Program-made: the position numbers and the translations under genes
Notes under the pieces: model-generated
What the model was told of the DNA's origin: nothing
Seen by the model: the letters and a program-made list of their open reading frames with translations, nothing else
Databases searched by the model: none
Shown here: piece after piece, positions 63,517-64,000 of the stretch
How positions within the stretch are numbered: position 1 is the stretch's first letter
How the letters are laid out: every line of letters begins with the position of its first letter
Assembly (NCBI RefSeq): GCF_009389715.1
Contig: NW_024068191.1
Location: forward strand, 145,218-209,217
Length of the DNA: 64,000 nt
Direction: 5' to 3'
From: Phoenix dactylifera
Taxonomy: Eukaryota > Streptophyta > Magnoliopsida > Arecales > Arecaceae

Positions 63517-64000
63517 CTAACCAGCATGATTTGGATTAGACATTGAGTGGACACCTTGACAAGCTGCATCTGCCAACTCCTTGACGAAGTAGACCACATC
63601 ATCAGATGAGTTAAGCAGATACCTTGCATTTGACCGCTTCCGACCAACCGCACAAGAGAAGTAGTTGTCTCCCTTGAGATCAAGCACCGAGGATCCCTCA
63701 CGCCATGACAAGCTCTCTTGAGGAGATCGCCATCCAACTGAGGTGTTGTGATTTGTTGGCATTCTCCTTTCAGATCTGAGAAGAGTCCTTTGATTCTTAT
63801 GACTTGAAGTCCTTGAGCTGTTCTTATAGCTGTTTGATGGCTTCTCTGTGAGCTTCTTGTCAGGAGGTGGCTTGTTACAGTCATCTGACTGCTTGTTACT
63901 ATCATTTGATTTTGATCTTGAGGAATTTACGGGTTCGGATGGAAGTTCTGGCTCAAAGAAGGTATAGATGTCCTCATCCTGTACCACAGCACCCGCATCC
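63517..64000 (-). CDS. Unrecognised protein, C-terminal part (gene continues past the window)
   Basis: The frame is open from the right window edge to a TAG at 63517-63519, giving 160 residues. The first part (DEDIYTFFEPELPSE) is acidic. The middle is low-complexity, rich in Ser, Asn and Lys. The end is better ordered: SVLDLKGDNYFSCAVGRK, then SSDDVVYFVKELADAACQG, then the stop. Even codon use and lack of breaks suggest a real last exon. A CAAG|GTGTCC about 45 bp before the stop could instead be a splice donor leading to exons near 62.2-62.75 kb. I do not recognise the family, so no function is given. Confidence 0.6.
   Translation of the reverse strand, partial: DAGAVVQDEDIYTFFEPELPSEPVNSSRSKSNDSNKQSDDCNKPPPDKKLTEKPSNSYKNSSRTSSHKNQRTLLRSERRMPTNHNTSVGWRSPQESLSWREGSSVLDLKGDNYFSCAVGRKRSNARYLLNSSDDVVYFVKELADAACQGVHSMSNPNHAG

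Overview
This window is plant nuclear DNA. The genes are spread out and split by introns, and relics of LTR retrotransposons, L1-type LINEs and MITEs lie between them. Every protein family recognised is an angiosperm family. The UDP-rhamnose synthase CDS is GC-rich at its 5' end and turns AT-richer downstream, a gradient typical of monocots. A monocot, possibly a palm-like genome, is my guess; no marker in the window settles it.

Layout. 1-15.5 kb is accessory DNA. It holds a degenerate ~110-140 bp tandem array (0.65-1.07 kb) and a 2.5 kb non-autonomous LTR retrotransposon (2517-5063). Nested inside that retrotransposon is a 545-bp LTR element whose interior is only 59 bp. Further along are a 503-bp MITE with a 12-bp target duplication (8461-8963), a promoter-like stretch with no gene behind it (9117-9240), a long (TA)n tract and a ~626-bp fold-back element (13359-13984). 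15.57-16.97 kb holds a PROTODERMAL FACTOR 1 gene (3 exons) with an L1 box upstream and a TRIM-like relic in intron 2. 19.9-23.4 kb holds a complete UDP-rhamnose synthase (RHM) gene with a 5'-UTR intron. 33.2-38.4 kb holds a complete six-exon GAUT15-type glycosyltransferase gene, one intron of which appears to be GC-AG. Two S40-family (DUF584) senescence-regulator genes lie on the minus strand at 43.24-43.65 and 50.18-50.52 kb. 49-61 kb is repeat-dense: several 5'-truncated LINE tails (two with clear target duplications), a 43-bp 5S rRNA fragment between 11-bp direct repeats, a 1.55-kb TTA-flanked MITE carrying a 138-bp tandem array, a 208-bp tandem duplication, a head-to-head fold-back TRIM and a 35-bp minisatellite. 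At the right edge (63517-64000, minus strand) is the 3' coding end of a gene I do not recognise, which runs off the window.

How the genes relate. RHM makes UDP-rhamnose, a donor for pectin (rhamnogalacturonan) and flavonoid glycosides. GAUT15 belongs to the galacturonosyltransferase family that acts on pectin in the Golgi. PDF1 is a secreted proline-rich protein of the epidermal cell layer. Three genes linked to the cell wall or surface therefore sit within ~23 kb, although nothing shows shared regulation. The two S40 genes are probably paralogues with matching TATA contexts. No CRISPR, operon or prokaryote-like system is present. The most novel material is in the miniature LTR elements.
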